A DNA stretch of 64,000 bases from Dactylis glomerata. Its lineage: Eukaryota > Streptophyta > Magnoliopsida > Poales > Poaceae. A model generated the notes under the pieces. The model saw only the letters and a program-made list of their open reading frames with translations, made no database searches and was not told where the DNA came from. Where the stretch lies: assembly GCA_007115705.1 (NCBI GenBank), contig QXEO01000156.1, positions 248,001 through 312,000 on the forward strand, written 5' to 3'. Below, piece by piece: positions 21,530-33,051 of the stretch. Position numbers and translations under genes: made by a program. Every line of letters starts with the position of its first letter. Within the stretch, counting starts at the first letter, position 1.

Positions 21530-24500
21530 CTCGAAACAGGCTTTCGCCCCGCTTTATAAATAAAGCAACAACAACCATACAACGAGTTCAGGAGCCAAGT
21601 ACGAAAGACAACCGAAAGAAAGAAAAAGTCTGCTGGGGCAACAGCATAGGATATGCCCAAACCGAAAGAAAAGCAGATACAGCTCTAGCACAAAGCGCGA
21701 GAGCACGTCAGCGGCCGGACTGCAAAGATGTATGACGAGCCGCCATAAGAAGATCCTCCAGCATGCTGTCCAGCCGCTCCTTGTCCCGCTGCCTACAGAG
21801 CGGGTACCACTGCTGCATAATAGCCAAAAAATTGAAAATAGAGTCAGATGCCCGTCGTAAGAAGATACGCTCAATAACCATCGCATTACGGGTAGTCCAT
21901 AAAGTCTAGGTCATTGATGCAAACACTAACCAGAAGAGGCGCCTCCTCTTACCGGGACGGTTCGCATGCACTTCCAGGAACTCCCCAAGGTCTAGGGCCT
22001 GCCACTTAGGCCCTAACGCCTCAGCAACAAAGCTCCAAAGGAAGCGGGCAGCGGAACAAGCAAACATAATATGGTGCGTTGTCTCGGGGACATCACACAG
22101 AGGGCACAAGCCATTGCCAGGCCCATGCCGCTTAAGGACCTCGACCCCCGAAGGGAGGCGGTCCCGAAGAAGCTGCCACACAAAAATCTTGGTTTTTAAC
22201 GGGATTGGGGCCTTCCACATCGGGAGCGCCCAGGGGAGAGAGGTCCCCCCACGAAGGGCCCGGTAGGCGGATCTAACGGAGAAAGCTCCTGAAGGGCAAA
22301 GGCGCCACGAGACATTATCTGGTGTGGAAGACAGGAGGTTAGGGAGGCGAGCCCGGAGTGCCTCCCAAGCAGCAATGTCTTCCGAACCAAAAGACCGACG
22401 GAACGAAATATCCCAAAGTTGATGACCTGCCGTCGCCACCAAAAGCACCGGGTCGGTACAGATGGCAAATAATTGGGGAAAGTCCAACCTGAGGGGACGA
22501 TCCCCAAGCCAGGGGTCGAGCCAGAATAGGGTACCTGCTCCATCGCCTATGGAGTAAGTAATCCCTGCCCTTATCTCATGTTTGATATCCTGGATGGACC
22601 TCCAAAACTGAGATCCTTCCCGGCGTTGACAGGACATAAGGGGTCGGCCTCTTAAGTATTTGGCCTTAATCAATTGAAGCCAAAGACCACCATCCCCCTT
22701 AAGAATCCTCCAAACCCATCGAAGCATCAGCGCCACATTCATAGTCCTGGACGCCAAGATACCTATGCCCCCACACTCCTTGGGGGCGCAAATATCAGCC
22801 CATTTGACCATATGGTACTTCTGGCGGCCATTACGCTCCTGCCAAAAGAAGCGCGACAACTCCTTATCAAAATTGCCATGCACTCCCTCCGGTAGGAGGT
22901 AGAGTCCCATAAAGTAAAGGGGGAGACTCGACAGGCAGGAGTTGATGAGGATAGTCTTACTCCCCTTGGAGGTGAACTTCCCTCGCCACGGCTCCGCCTT
23001 CGATTTGACTCTCCCTACTAACGGGTCTAGATCCTTGATGAGGATCCGAGAGTCCCGAACAGGCATCCCCAAGTAACTAACTGGAAAGGAAGACAACCGG
23101 CAATTTAGGTTGTCAGCGATCCGTTGTTGGTCCGCAGGGCTGTACCCCAGGACCACAACCTCGCTCTTATCAAAGTTAATTTTGAGACCCGACATGGTCT
23201 CAAAACATAAGAGGAGAAACTTGAGGTTGACAATATCATGATCCGATCCTTCCACCATAATCATGGTGTCATCCGCATACTGGAGGTGTGTAACACCTCC
23301 TCCAGGAATAAGATGTCCCACCACACCCGAGATGTGGCCGGAAATCTTAGCCTTCTCTAAGATTTCCGCTAAGACATCTACTGCAGCATTAAAGAGGAGA
23401 GGGGATATGGGATCCCCCTGCCTCACGCCACAGGAGGGCCTAAAGTACGGCCCCACTTCCCCGTTAATATTAATGGCAGTATTGCCACTCATAACGATCT
23501 GCATGATCCAACTAACCATCCTGTCATCGAAGCCTCTCCGAAGAAGGGCATGACGAAGAAAGGACCAGTCCAGGCGGTCATAAGCCTTCTGGAAGTCTAG
23601 CTTTAGGAACACACCCCTCTGGTGCCGTGCCTTAACCTCATGAATGATTTCATGGAGAGCCAGAATCCCATCATGAATGAACCGGCCCTTTAAGAAGGCA
23701 AACTGGTATGGGTGCGTAAGGCGCTCCAAAACTGGAGCCAGCCTTAAGGCGCACACCTTAGAGATGATCCATTGGATGACATTCACAACCGTAATAGGCC
23801 TAAACTGGCGGATATCCGTGGCCCCCACCACCTTGGGGATCAGGGTTATCACGCCAAAGTTTAGCCGAGACATAACCAGCGTCCCCACGAACAGCTCGTG
23901 GAACATTGGCATGACTGCCGCCTGAATTTTCTCCCAGAACTTCTGGAAGAAAACAACCGGAAGCCCATCTGGCCCCGGGGCAGAATCCGCCTTCATCTCC
24001 ATAATCGCCTTTCTCACCTCCTCCGGTGAGAACGGACGCGTCAGCTCCGCATTCTCATTATCAGAGACCATTGACCCCCCTGGCCAAAAGTCCGCTGACA
24101 GCGAAACCCCTGAGCGGGGACCTGCCGCAAAGAGCTCCTTATAGAAGGAGTACACATGATCGGAAATATCTCTAGCATCCTCTAGAAGATTATCCCGATC
24201 CCAGAGGCAGGGGATTGAGCATTTCCGACGCCGGCCGTTAGCAATCGCATGGAAGTAGGCCGTGTTCGCGTCGCCCCGCAGCAGCCAATTCTGACGACTC
24301 TGTTGTCGCCAATACACCTCCTCGCCCCGATAAATCTCTAGAAGGGAGTCCTCAAGGGCATACCGCCGAAGCCACTCCTCGGCGGATAAGCCCATAGAAT
24401 CCGACCTACTGTCGAGATTCTTGATTTCCGTAAGGAGTAGCCCTTTCTTCTGTCGAAGCTCCGCCCCGACATTAGCTCCCCACCCACGCATAAATTGTCG

Positions 24501-24814
24501 GACCGTCTTAGCACAATGGTGCCAAACGTCGACCGCATTATATACGCGGGGCGGAGATAACATCGCCACTGCCCATTTAGCACCAACAACTTCCACAAAG
24601 CCCTCCTGGTCGAGCCAGAAGTTCTCAAAATGGAAGCGGTTCAGTCTGGGTGGAGCCCCACCCCCCGACGAAAGGAGCAGGGGTGAGTGGTCCGAGCCGA
24701 TCCTAGTAACTGCACGAAGGGCACAAAGGGGGAAGGCCATCTCCCACTCCACCGACACAAAGACTCGGTCCAGCACACTCCGGACCGGGTCTACCCTATT
24801 ATTACTCCATGTGT
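21530..24814 (-). mobile_element. LINE (L1 type), 5' truncated, minus strand
   Basis: Bounded by an 18-bp target-site duplication (21512-21529 and 24815-24832). Coding sequence runs from right to left and starts in the middle of the endonuclease domain, so the 5' end was lost at insertion, as is usual for LINEs. 3285 bp. It lies in the leader of the DUF247 gene, 61 bp before the ATG. The near-intact ORF and near-identical duplication suggest a fairly recent event. Confidence 0.9.
21708..24814 (-). pseudogene. LINE ORF2: end of endonuclease, reverse transcriptase, zinc-binding domain
   Basis: The open frame begins at the truncation point with YTWSNN and the endonuclease end (GSDHSPLLL). It continues through reverse transcriptase (DFQKAYDRLDW, GVRQGDPISPLLF, QYADDTMIM) to the zf-RVT domain (CPLCDVPETTHHIMFACS). 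Only one in-frame stop (TAG at 21906-21908, where the family has Trp in MTWTLWTTRN) interrupts it before the natural stop at 21708-21710. No RNase H domain. The protein cannot retrotranspose without the lost endonuclease part. Confidence 0.9.
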
Positions 24815-24893
24815 ATCGCTAGCCGTGGTTTCAGTAGGTACTTCTGGAGAAGAAGAGGGAACACAGAATTCTCTAACCGAAACGGAAGACGTA

Positions 24894-27800
24894 ATGGTGG
24901 ATGAGACCACGGAAGCGTGGGTCGTGGACGTGGAGAAGACTCTCGCCGACTCCCTGGCAGAGGCGGAAGGGGCAAAGTGGACGGCGCAGAGCATCTACCT
25001 AGTGCTAGTGCGCATGAAGAGCCCTGGCGCCGGCGCCGGCACCTACAAGCCGCGCACGGTGTCGCTGGGCCCCTACCACCACGGCGACCCCGAGCTGCTG
25101 CCCATGGAGGTGCACAAGAGCCGCGCGCTCCGGCACGTCGTACGGCGATCCGGCAAGACGGTCAGGGAGCTCGCCGGGGCCGCGGAGGAGGTGGCGGAGC
25201 AGCTGGAGAGCGCGTACGCGGATCTCGGCGGCGAGTGGCGCGGGCCAGCAAACAGAAGCCGTTTCTTGCAGGTGATGGTCACTGACGGGTGCTTCGTGCT
25301 CGAGGTGATGAGGATAGCCGCCGGGAAGCACGTCCAAGACTACGCTCCCAACGATCCCGTCTTCAGCCAGCATGGCATGCTGTACACAGCTCCGCACATC
25401 AAGCTGGACATGGTCATCATGGAGAACCAGCTGCCGCTTCTCCTACTCCAAAAGATCATTGCCTTCGAGAATGTAAATTATCCGGTAAGTATTAGTATAT
25501 TCTTTTCGAATTGTCATCTCAGCGCATTTTACGAACTCAATGGGTAGACTTTACAAATTTCGTTTCTTTGAATGAGAAAGAACAAAAAAATCTATGGGGT
25601 AAATTATTATGTCATAAATATGCAAACTCCCTAAATAAGTGTACTTCTAGCTCATGTTTGAAGTCATTTTGAACTTTGAGTCTTTGACTACCTTTATTGA
25701 AAATAGTAGCAACATATATCATATCAAATTGGTATAAATATGGAACTACTTCTTGTGTCCACAAAATAGTGTGCTTCTAACTTTTTTGAAGATTCAAAGT
25801 AGTTTAACTTCAACCAAGTTTACGAAAAAATATAATAATATTTATAAATATATATCATCGTGAATCCAATGATACTAATTTGGTGGCATAGATATTAGTG
25901 TTCTTTTGTGTAAACATGATCAAACTTAAAAAATTGACTCCCCAGAATAGTTCAAAGAATCAAAGTGTACTCTTTTGTAGATGGAGCGTGAGTATATTTT
26001 AATAAGGATGTAGTGATATTAAATCTTTTTAGAAGAAAAGGGCAACACCCCGGCTCCATTTTACTGAAACCAAGCAAAGTCTTCCAACCCAAGTTCAACG
26101 GCTCCAGCCGCAACACACGCCACCACACAGCACATACTACGCGCCCCTACAGGTGAGCTAGCTCATTCTTATTACAACACAAACCGGAGCCACGCTCCAC
26201 CACCACATTTCTAAAACAGAAAGCACTCTGACACAGGACGACACAACTCTAAATGAAAGGAGCTTCCGGCACCGCTTCGTTTTTTCTTACCAAGTCTTGT
26301 TCATCACCTCAAAGCTCTCACCATCACCCACACCAAGCAGAGAGATTTCGCATCCAGCGCCTTTGCCAGGTCAGAGGCATCGATCATCCTCAGCTGGTCA
26401 TGAATCAGCATCGACATCTGAGCTTGGAGTTTCTTCACCGGAGTCACTCTGGCTCCAGCCACGACAGCAGCTGAGGAGCACGCATCCAGGCTTCTTGCTG
26501 GGTAATCACCAACCTTGCGTGCTCTCTTGCTTCAGTAGAATGCTCCACTGAGCAAGGTTGAAGGCTACCCGCCTCCAGTTCACCTGCATACCAGGCCACA
26601 CAGAACGATTGAAACACATATCATTCCTTGTAAGCCAGATTGCCCAAAGGACGGCAACAGAGACAACATTTGCAACTACATTTTTTTTTGCTGTTTTTCC
26701 ATAATTCAGCAATAGAGGAAAAAGTGACATGTGCATCAGGAAGATTCATAATTTGCCTAACTTCAGCCCAAATAGCAGAAGCTATAGCACAATCAAAGAA
26801 CAGGTGATCACATGTCTCAGATTCAGCACAAAATAAACAAGAAAGGTCATCAACATTTTGTCTCTTGACCAGATTATCTCTAGTGAGATTTTTCCTATGA
26901 GCTAGCAGCCAAAGGAAGAAATGAATTTTTGGTGGAACTTTAATGTCCCACACTAGATGCACATTTACAGGGAGAATTCCCTTGAATTTAATCACAGCAT
27001 ACATAGACTTAACCGTGAATACTCCATTGGTTTCAAATTTCTAGATCAGACTATCATTCTCATCAGAAAATTGAATGCACTGGACAATTTGAACAAGCTC
27101 ATACCACTGCAACATAAGTTTGTGGTCAAAGCATCTTCTAAATGCAATCTTAAGGTTCTGCCCATCCCACAAATCAGCTACAGTTCTACACTGCTCATTA
27201 GCCAGGCAATACAATTCCCAAAACTGAATTGCTAGGCCAGAAGTTCCAAACCACTGATCTTCCCAAAACATAACACTTCTCCCATTTCCCAATCTCCATT
27301 GGTACCCCATCTTTGCAGCTTTAGCAGCCCAAAGAACTCCTTTCCAGAAAGGTGAGGCCCCAACAGTAGGACAGTAAAAAAAGGTTAGGGTTATCTACCC
27401 TATACTTATGGTCAACGATCTGTCTCCACAACTTATTATCATCAAGATGATACCTCTTAACCCAACTGGCCAGAAGGCACATATTCATATCTGCTAGACT
27501 AGGAATTCCTAGTCCACCAAATTCTTTTTTCTGAGAGACCATCCCCCAATTAGCCAAATGGTAATGGTGATGTCCCTCATAGTCATCCCATAAGCAGTGG
27601 GACATTTGTGAATTAATTAGAGTAATTGCCCATTTTGGAAATTTAATAACACTCAGCAGATAGAGAGGGATGCTAGCAAGCACACTTCTAACCAGTTCAA
27701 GCTTGGCAGCATGGTTCAGTAACCTCTCTCTCCACCTAGCAGCTTTCTTAATTAGTTTATCAATAATAGGTTGCAGGTCTTCCTTCCTTAGTTTGGTATA

Positions 27801-30272
27801 ATGCAGAGGAACTCCAAGATATTTCATTGGAAGCTTCCCAAGTTTGCAACTAAGGGTCTATGAGAACACTTGTGCTTCTTGTTCATCCACATTTAGAGCA
27901 ATCAGATCACACTTGTGAAAGTTGATCCTCATGCCAGATAGTTGCTCAAAACAAGATAAAAGCCACTTAAGGTTCCTAGCTACAGCTAAGTTGTTTTCCA
28001 AAAACAAAAGTGTGTCATCTGCATATTGCAGACTAATCACACCAGTCCCATTCAAGCTCTGAAGAAGGCCCCTAATTTGACTATGTCCAGCAGCTCTCAT
28101 TAGTATTCTAGTGAATACATCAGCCACAAAATTAAAAAGGATGGGAGAAATTGGATCACCCTGCCTAACTCCCCTCCCAGTGAGGAAGAAATCACTATTC
28201 TCATTGTTGATTCTGACCCCTACAGAGCCATTGTCTAACAAAGATTTTAAAATATAAATCCACCTCAGGCTAAAGCCTCTGTTAGTCATCATTGTGATGA
28301 GAAACTCTCTATTGACCATGTCATAAACCTTCTCATAATCTAGCTTAAAAACAAAGCCAGACTGACCACTGTGAGCTATAGCATGAATAATTTCATGCGC
28401 AGACACCACACTCTCAAGAATATATTTGTCTTTAATAAAGGCAGTCTGGTTTGGTGAGATCAAGGATTCACTAATAGCACCCAACCTATTGGTTGCACAT
28501 TTAGATTTTTTTTTGAAACTGCAATTGGTTAAAGCAACCGGCCTAAATTTATGTATAGTTACAGCATCAGCCTCTTTAGAATCAGAGTCAACTGGGAAAA
28601 GTTCAACCTATAAAGATCCAAATCCTTCTTATTCCAATCACTTATCATCAACATCAAATCATGTCTCACCAAATCCCAAAAATGCTGATAAAACAAGAAG
28701 GAAAAACCATCAGGTCCAGGAGCACCTTCAGCATATGAGCCAAAGACTGCATCCTTGACCTCTTGTTCAGTGAAATCAGCATCAAGCATTAAGTTTTGTT
28801 CATCAGTAACCTTTTCATTTTCAAGCCAAAAATCCATAGCCAAATCAATACTGATTTTTTCCTTAAAACCAAATAAGGCCTTATAGTAATCAACAGCAAG
28901 CTTAATCATACCTTTGGTGTCTCCCACTGGTCCATCAGGTCCCTCCAGCGATCTTCTTCTTCCTCCTTCGCTGGTTAGCTACAGTATGAAAATAAGCAGT
29001 ATTACGATCACCTACTGTGTTTCAGAAAGAACATCTAACAAGTCATATTCAGCAACTAACTATTGCTTTCTTTTGTGTTGAGCAGCCTCAATATTAGCAC
29101 TCCACCCTCTCAGCCCTTGCCTCAAATTCCTAATTTTAAACTGCCATCTATCAATGGCTTTACTGAGGTGGCAAGGAGCATTCCAAAACTTGGCCACTAC
29201 CAGCTCAAAACCCTCCACTTTAAGCCACCACTTTTCAAATTTAAATTGTTTATTATTAGGAATCTTCAAAGCCCCAGTATCAACTACTAAAGGAGTATGG
29301 TCACTACCCACTCTAGGTAAGGTTCTAACACTGCAGTTAGGGAATAGCTTTTCCCAACATATAGAAATTAAATCTTTGTCATAAATATTGTCTTTTCCTA
29401 TAAAACTGGTTCAACTTTAAAATATTTAACTTAGCACTAGCGTTTGAAGTACATACTTTTGAAAATGGAGAGAGAGTATATGTAAGAAGTCCACTCCTTT
29501 TCTAACTACCAATTGAAATGCTTGTGTGTACGATGCACAGAACAACGAACTCATCATCAATCCGATGGTGCTGGGGTTCCTGTTCCCAGGGCATCCACCG
29601 CTACCGGCTGGCATCGGACTGGGGCTCCACCCCCTTGATGTTATCCGCCAGAGTTTCCTCTCCGGTGAGTACGAGACAACTTCGAGCTCCAAGGACACGG
29701 GGTACATCAACATCATCCCGTCGGCGGTTGAGCTCTACCACGCTGGGATCAGGTTCAGGGTCAGCAATACCGGCCATCCCCATGGTATGAGTTTCCGGCA
29801 TGGCGTGCTAAGCATGCCTAGGATACCGCTGGACGACAGTAGCGAGTACATGCTCCTCAATATGATGGCATTCGAACGGCTCCATGCTGGCGCTGGGAAC
29901 AACGTGACGGAGTTCGTTCAGTTCCTGGGCAGCATCATCTCGTCGGCCGAGGACGTGACGCTCCTGCGCTCCGAGGGCATTCTAATCGTGCTCGACGACG
30001 ACGAGGAGGCGGTTGCGACGATGTTCGAGCGAGTCTCATCGGACTTTGTGGCCGTGCAGGACAGCGCACTCAACCTCGTGTACGAGCAGGTGTATGAATA
30101 CTATTGGAGCATCATATGTAGGAAGCTCAACTACTGGTTTATACACTTCGTCAAGACATATTTCCACACCCCATGGAAGGCCATCTCGCTCTTGGCCGGC
30201 ACTGTCCTCCTCGTGCTCGCCATCGTGCAGACCGTCTACAGCGTCCTGTCCTTCTACTGCAAAAGGAATTAG
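24894..30272 (+). CDS. DUF247 (UPF0481) family protein, intron split by a LINE
   Basis: Two exons, 24894-25484 and 29541-30272, joined in phase 0 with a strong donor (CCG|GTAAGT) and acceptor (GCACAG|AAC); 440 codons. Exon 1 has the family signature: VSLGPYHHGDPELLPME near residue 70, DGCFVLEVM, then LDMVIMENQLPLLLLQ. Exon 2 has NPMVLGFLFPG, LHPLDVIRQSFL, a GIRFRVSNTG block, LSMPRIPLDD and the C-terminal membrane helix (AISLLAGTVLLVLAIVQTVY). Length and domain order match complete family members. These are single-pass membrane proteins of unknown biochemistry; some grass members act at self-incompatibility loci, but nothing here links this gene to those. The start is the first in-frame ATG after the LINE. 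Two LINEs affect the locus, one before the ATG and one inside the 4-kb intron; coding sequence itself looks intact. Confidence 0.88.
25617..25995. mobile_element. Degenerate Stowaway-like MITE remnants in the DUF247 intron
   Basis: AACTCCCTAAATAAGTGTAC at about 25622 and a second start at about 25746 (CTACTTCTTGTGTCCACAAA) resemble Stowaway ends. A matching right end (TGTAGATGGAGCGTGAGTA) is at about 25975-25995. The interior has the typical AACTTCAACCAAGTTTACG and ATACTAATTTGGTGGCATAG blocks. A further right-end-like stretch occurs beyond the LINE at 29437-29483. Confidence 0.45.
26029..29366 (-). mobile_element. LINE (L1 type), 5' truncated and frameshifted, in the DUF247 intron
   Basis: Minus-strand LINE with its 3' end at about 26029 and truncation near 29366. 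A candidate target duplication is ATTAAATCTTT (26018-26028 and 29367-29377). It reads from the endonuclease end (GSDHTPLVVD, about 29300) through reverse transcriptase to the zinc-binding domain. Older than the LINE at 21530 judging by its frameshifts and stops. Confidence 0.8.
26621..29311 (-). pseudogene. LINE ORF2 remnant
   Basis: Pieces of one ORF in at least three frames: 29060-29311 (endonuclease end), 28559-28927, 27858-28484 (RT: FVFKLDYEKVYDMVNREF, GVRQGDPISPILFN, QYADDTLLF), 27321-27827, 27041-27310 and 26621-27004 (zinc-binding part CLFCAESETCDHLFFDC). Frameshifts lie between 28559 and 28484 and between 27321 and 27310; an in-frame stop is at 27858. Not functional. Confidence 0.85.
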
Positions 30273-30841
30273 ACCAGCCACAATGTGGTCTGAAAGCGGT
30301 TCAAAGGGCTCTTTGAACCGGTTCCACACACTGCAGGACATCGATGTTTGTTGTCAGAGCTCAAAAGCGAATCACTTAGTTGGTTCGACTCATATGAATA
30401 AAATAGCACTTCATTGTCTGACACAAATAGATGATGAGAGGGGAAGCGGTGGAGAGAGATGAGGAAGTAAGAGAAAAGAATTGCTTCTTTACTTCAGCTG
30501 GGAATCGCTTTGTTGGTTCGATACACTGCAAGAGAATTGGAGCGATTCAAAGAAAACTGCCTTTTTGCAATGAACCGAACACGCCTTTGTGATTTTAGAT
30601 TGATCACTCATTCTACTTTGATGAAACATGCATGATACCTTGAGATTTTTCATTAAAAAAAATATCTTCACCTGATCGTGCTGCTCCACCATCGTACTTG
30701 CATCTCTGATCATTACAACATCAGACTCCTGGAGGTAATTTTTTTTCCACATGTATGGAGTATCCACATCGGTCCGGACAGCGGGACCTTGGACTTGTGG
30801 GAGATGGTTGGGATGCGTGCTCTCGGACATGTTGGGTGTTA

Positions 30842-31780
30842 GAGCGTCTCTAGCAGTGACCGTAAAAATCATAAAATCTGAATACAGGCCACCGTATTTA
30901 TGTTTTACGGTTTCGCAAACTGCGGTGCAGATCAACACCCTTAAACCAACCTTTAAATTGGAATATTCCCAAAAATATCTTTTTCTTTTTTCTATCCTCT
31001 TCCATCTTCCCCAACTGTCCTTGCCCGTGCCCTGCTGGCCGTGCGCCGCCCTCCGGCCGGTCGTCCCCGCGCCGCCCTCCATCCGGCCGTCTCCGCGTCG
31101 CCCTCCATCCGATCGGACCCGTGCCGCCCGACTTGGCATGTCCCTGGCCGCGCCTGGCCCGTCCCTGACCGCGCCTAGCCCGCCCATGGCCGCGCCTGAC
31201 AGCTCCGTCCCTGGCAGCACCGTCCTTGGCCGCGGCGTGGTTCAGTTCCGGCATGGTGAGCTCCAATTGTGGCCGAAAGAAGGGGAAAAGAGAGCGGGGC
31301 TCATCGGGAGGGAGCTGGTGGAGTCAATCGGGCTCGGCGGCATCTCCATGGCCGGAATGTCGTCGGATTCAAGCGAGTTCTGGGGCAAGGCGCGAGCTGA
31401 AATTGTATAACTGCCAGCGTTGACCGGATACAGGCGCTCCTCCAGTTTTGCCTCCAAAACCGTGAATATAAGGATCGAGCGAGTGAATTCACATGCGCCC
31501 TTAAAAATGTTTAAGGGTAGGGCTAGTTTACGAGTTCTGATCTGTGCACTTTTTTCAACCAAAACTATAAAAATCGGTTCTATATGTGACCACTTTTACG
31601 GTCACTGTTAGAGATGCTGTTAGTGGATGCCCAATCCCCCAAGTTCACATGCGCCCTTAAAAATGTTTAAGGGTCGGGCTAGTTTACGGGTTCTGATCTG
31701 TGCGCTTTTTTCAACCAAAATTATAGAAGTCGATTATTATATGGGTTTGACCACTTTTACGGTCACTGCTAGAAATGCTC
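30842..31780. mobile_element. PIF/Harbinger-like MITE with duplicated right end
   Basis: Left end GAGCGTCTCTAGCAGTGAC after TTA (30839-30841). The complementary right end occurs twice, at 31619 (GTCACTGTTAGAGATGCTG then TTA) and at 31780 (GTCACTGCTAGAAATGCTC then TTA). The ends resemble those of the MITE in the MRS2 intron. The inside contains a GC-rich block (31000-31260) that gives long but meaningless open frames. Confidence 0.65.
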
Positions 31781-31802
31781 TTAGTGGATGCCCCAGCCCC
31801 CA
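31483..31802. repeat. Tandem duplication of about 160 bp
   Basis: 31483-31640 and 31641-31802 share most bases (for example TCACATGCGCCCTTAAAAAT and TTTTTTCAACCAAAA in both), including the MITE right end and about 20 bp of flank after the TTA. Confidence 0.8.
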
Positions 31803-31897
31803 ATTTGTGGTCGGCAATGAGGGAAGTGTTAGGATGGTGCACTAGGGGTTCCACAATCCGACTCATATCTGTAATTTTGAGTCCTCCATGTACAAAT

Positions 31898-32108
31898 TGT
31901 TGCATTTGTAACCGGATATGATTTGGATATGGAACATGTTACAAAATAGCGCAACAAAAGTAGATCAAACGAAGAACAGAAACACAAATATTTACATGGA
32001 AAACCATTGCGGGGAAAATCATGAAACACACGGCGGTGTATCACTATAAATGGGAGGAGTATTACAATACACGAGGGAACAAACCCTCTACATGCTATCA
32101 ATCTGGTG

Positions 32109-32147
<39 letters not shown>

Positions 32148-32304
32148 TCTATGACTACCAGACACTATATAAAGGGGCAAATAACTCTCTTTCTTAGCAG
32201 ACATGAAATAAAGTTGTAGATGTGTTACGTGACATGTCATAGTTCGTCAGGACTCCTATCTGTAGTACAACAGATAAATAGGATTTGAATCATATTCAAC
32301 AATC
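31898..32304 (-). repeat. LTR of the second Copia element
   Basis: 407 bp with TGTTG...CAACA ends and the polypurine tract complement immediately to the right. Contains the microsatellite at 32112-32140. Confidence 0.55.
32112..32140. repeat. (CT)n microsatellite
   Basis: Uninterrupted run of about 14 CT units. Confidence 0.95.
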
Positions 32305-32384
32305 TCCACCTTGAGCCAAAATCCCTTAAAATAGTCATAGATAGAATTCAACTCCTCAATTAAAGTCACAAGTAAACCTTGTGA

Positions 32385-32914
32385 TGAGGGTTAACTCGAC
32401 AAATATCCTAGATGAAGGACTTAGGATCGGGGGAAGAGAAACGACTAGAGATTCCAGGATCGAGATTGGCACACGATGTACCCAGGTTCGCGTCCCCTCG
32501 GTGGAGGATCGCTACATCCTGCTAGCAATCTAGTATATGATCACAATGGTGTTTACATGGAGCCGCCGTAGGCGGAATATTGTATCTAGTCTATGTCTAA
32601 TCTATCTTGTATCTCTAGTATTGCTTGTCTATGATATTCGATGTCTATGATATCTATTGAGTTCTAAGTTGTAAGATATCCCTCTAGGGGCACCCCTGCC
32701 TGGCTTTATATATGCAACCAGGCTAGGGTTTACAAGGATCCTAGTCGAATACGGATTAGAGCCTTCATTCTTCGTCTCCAAGTCATCTTCGAGTCCTTGT
32801 AGTTCTCCACCTCCTTAATGGGCCGGACCCGGTATACTAATCCGTGGGTACCCGAAGGGCATATCCATGTCACCTTGTCATCTTGAAATGTCCATAGGAC
32901 AAACAAACTTCTCA
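32385..32914. mobile_element. Possible solo LTR inside the second Copia
   Basis: 530-bp insertion with ends TGAG...CTCA. The flanks (CTTGTGA before, TGAGGTCAC after) can be rejoined to Copia sequence. Internal text such as GATGTACCCAGGTTCGCG resembles Gypsy LTRs of cereals. Target duplication is unclear (TGA only). Confidence 0.4.
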
Positions 32915-33039
32915 TGAGGTCACATTGAGAAAATCAACGGCAGGTCATCCAAACAATAAACACAACTGTCAACAAAGCAAATGAGACACACAAACTTCGG
33001 TATTCCATAAAACCCAATAAAATTCTAAGTCAGTGCCAC

Positions 33040-33051
33040 TGACCTCAAATA
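33040..33051. repeat. Target-site duplication of LINE-3, left copy
   Basis: TGACCTCAAATA, repeated exactly at 38011-38022. Confidence 0.9.

Noticed and set aside
21339..21563. Upstream exon of the DUF247 protein
   Set aside because: The frame happens to match across the target duplication, but it contains no in-frame ATG and no splice need; read as leader.
30489..31220. 243-codon minus-strand open frame
   Set aside because: It covers the GC-rich inside of a MITE and plain flanking DNA, has low-complexity Arg/Gly text and no domain; the opposite strand is equally open (30751-31410).
32112..32140. Regulatory GAGA-type element
   Set aside because: It lies in an LTR and is a simple CT microsatellite; no promoter context.
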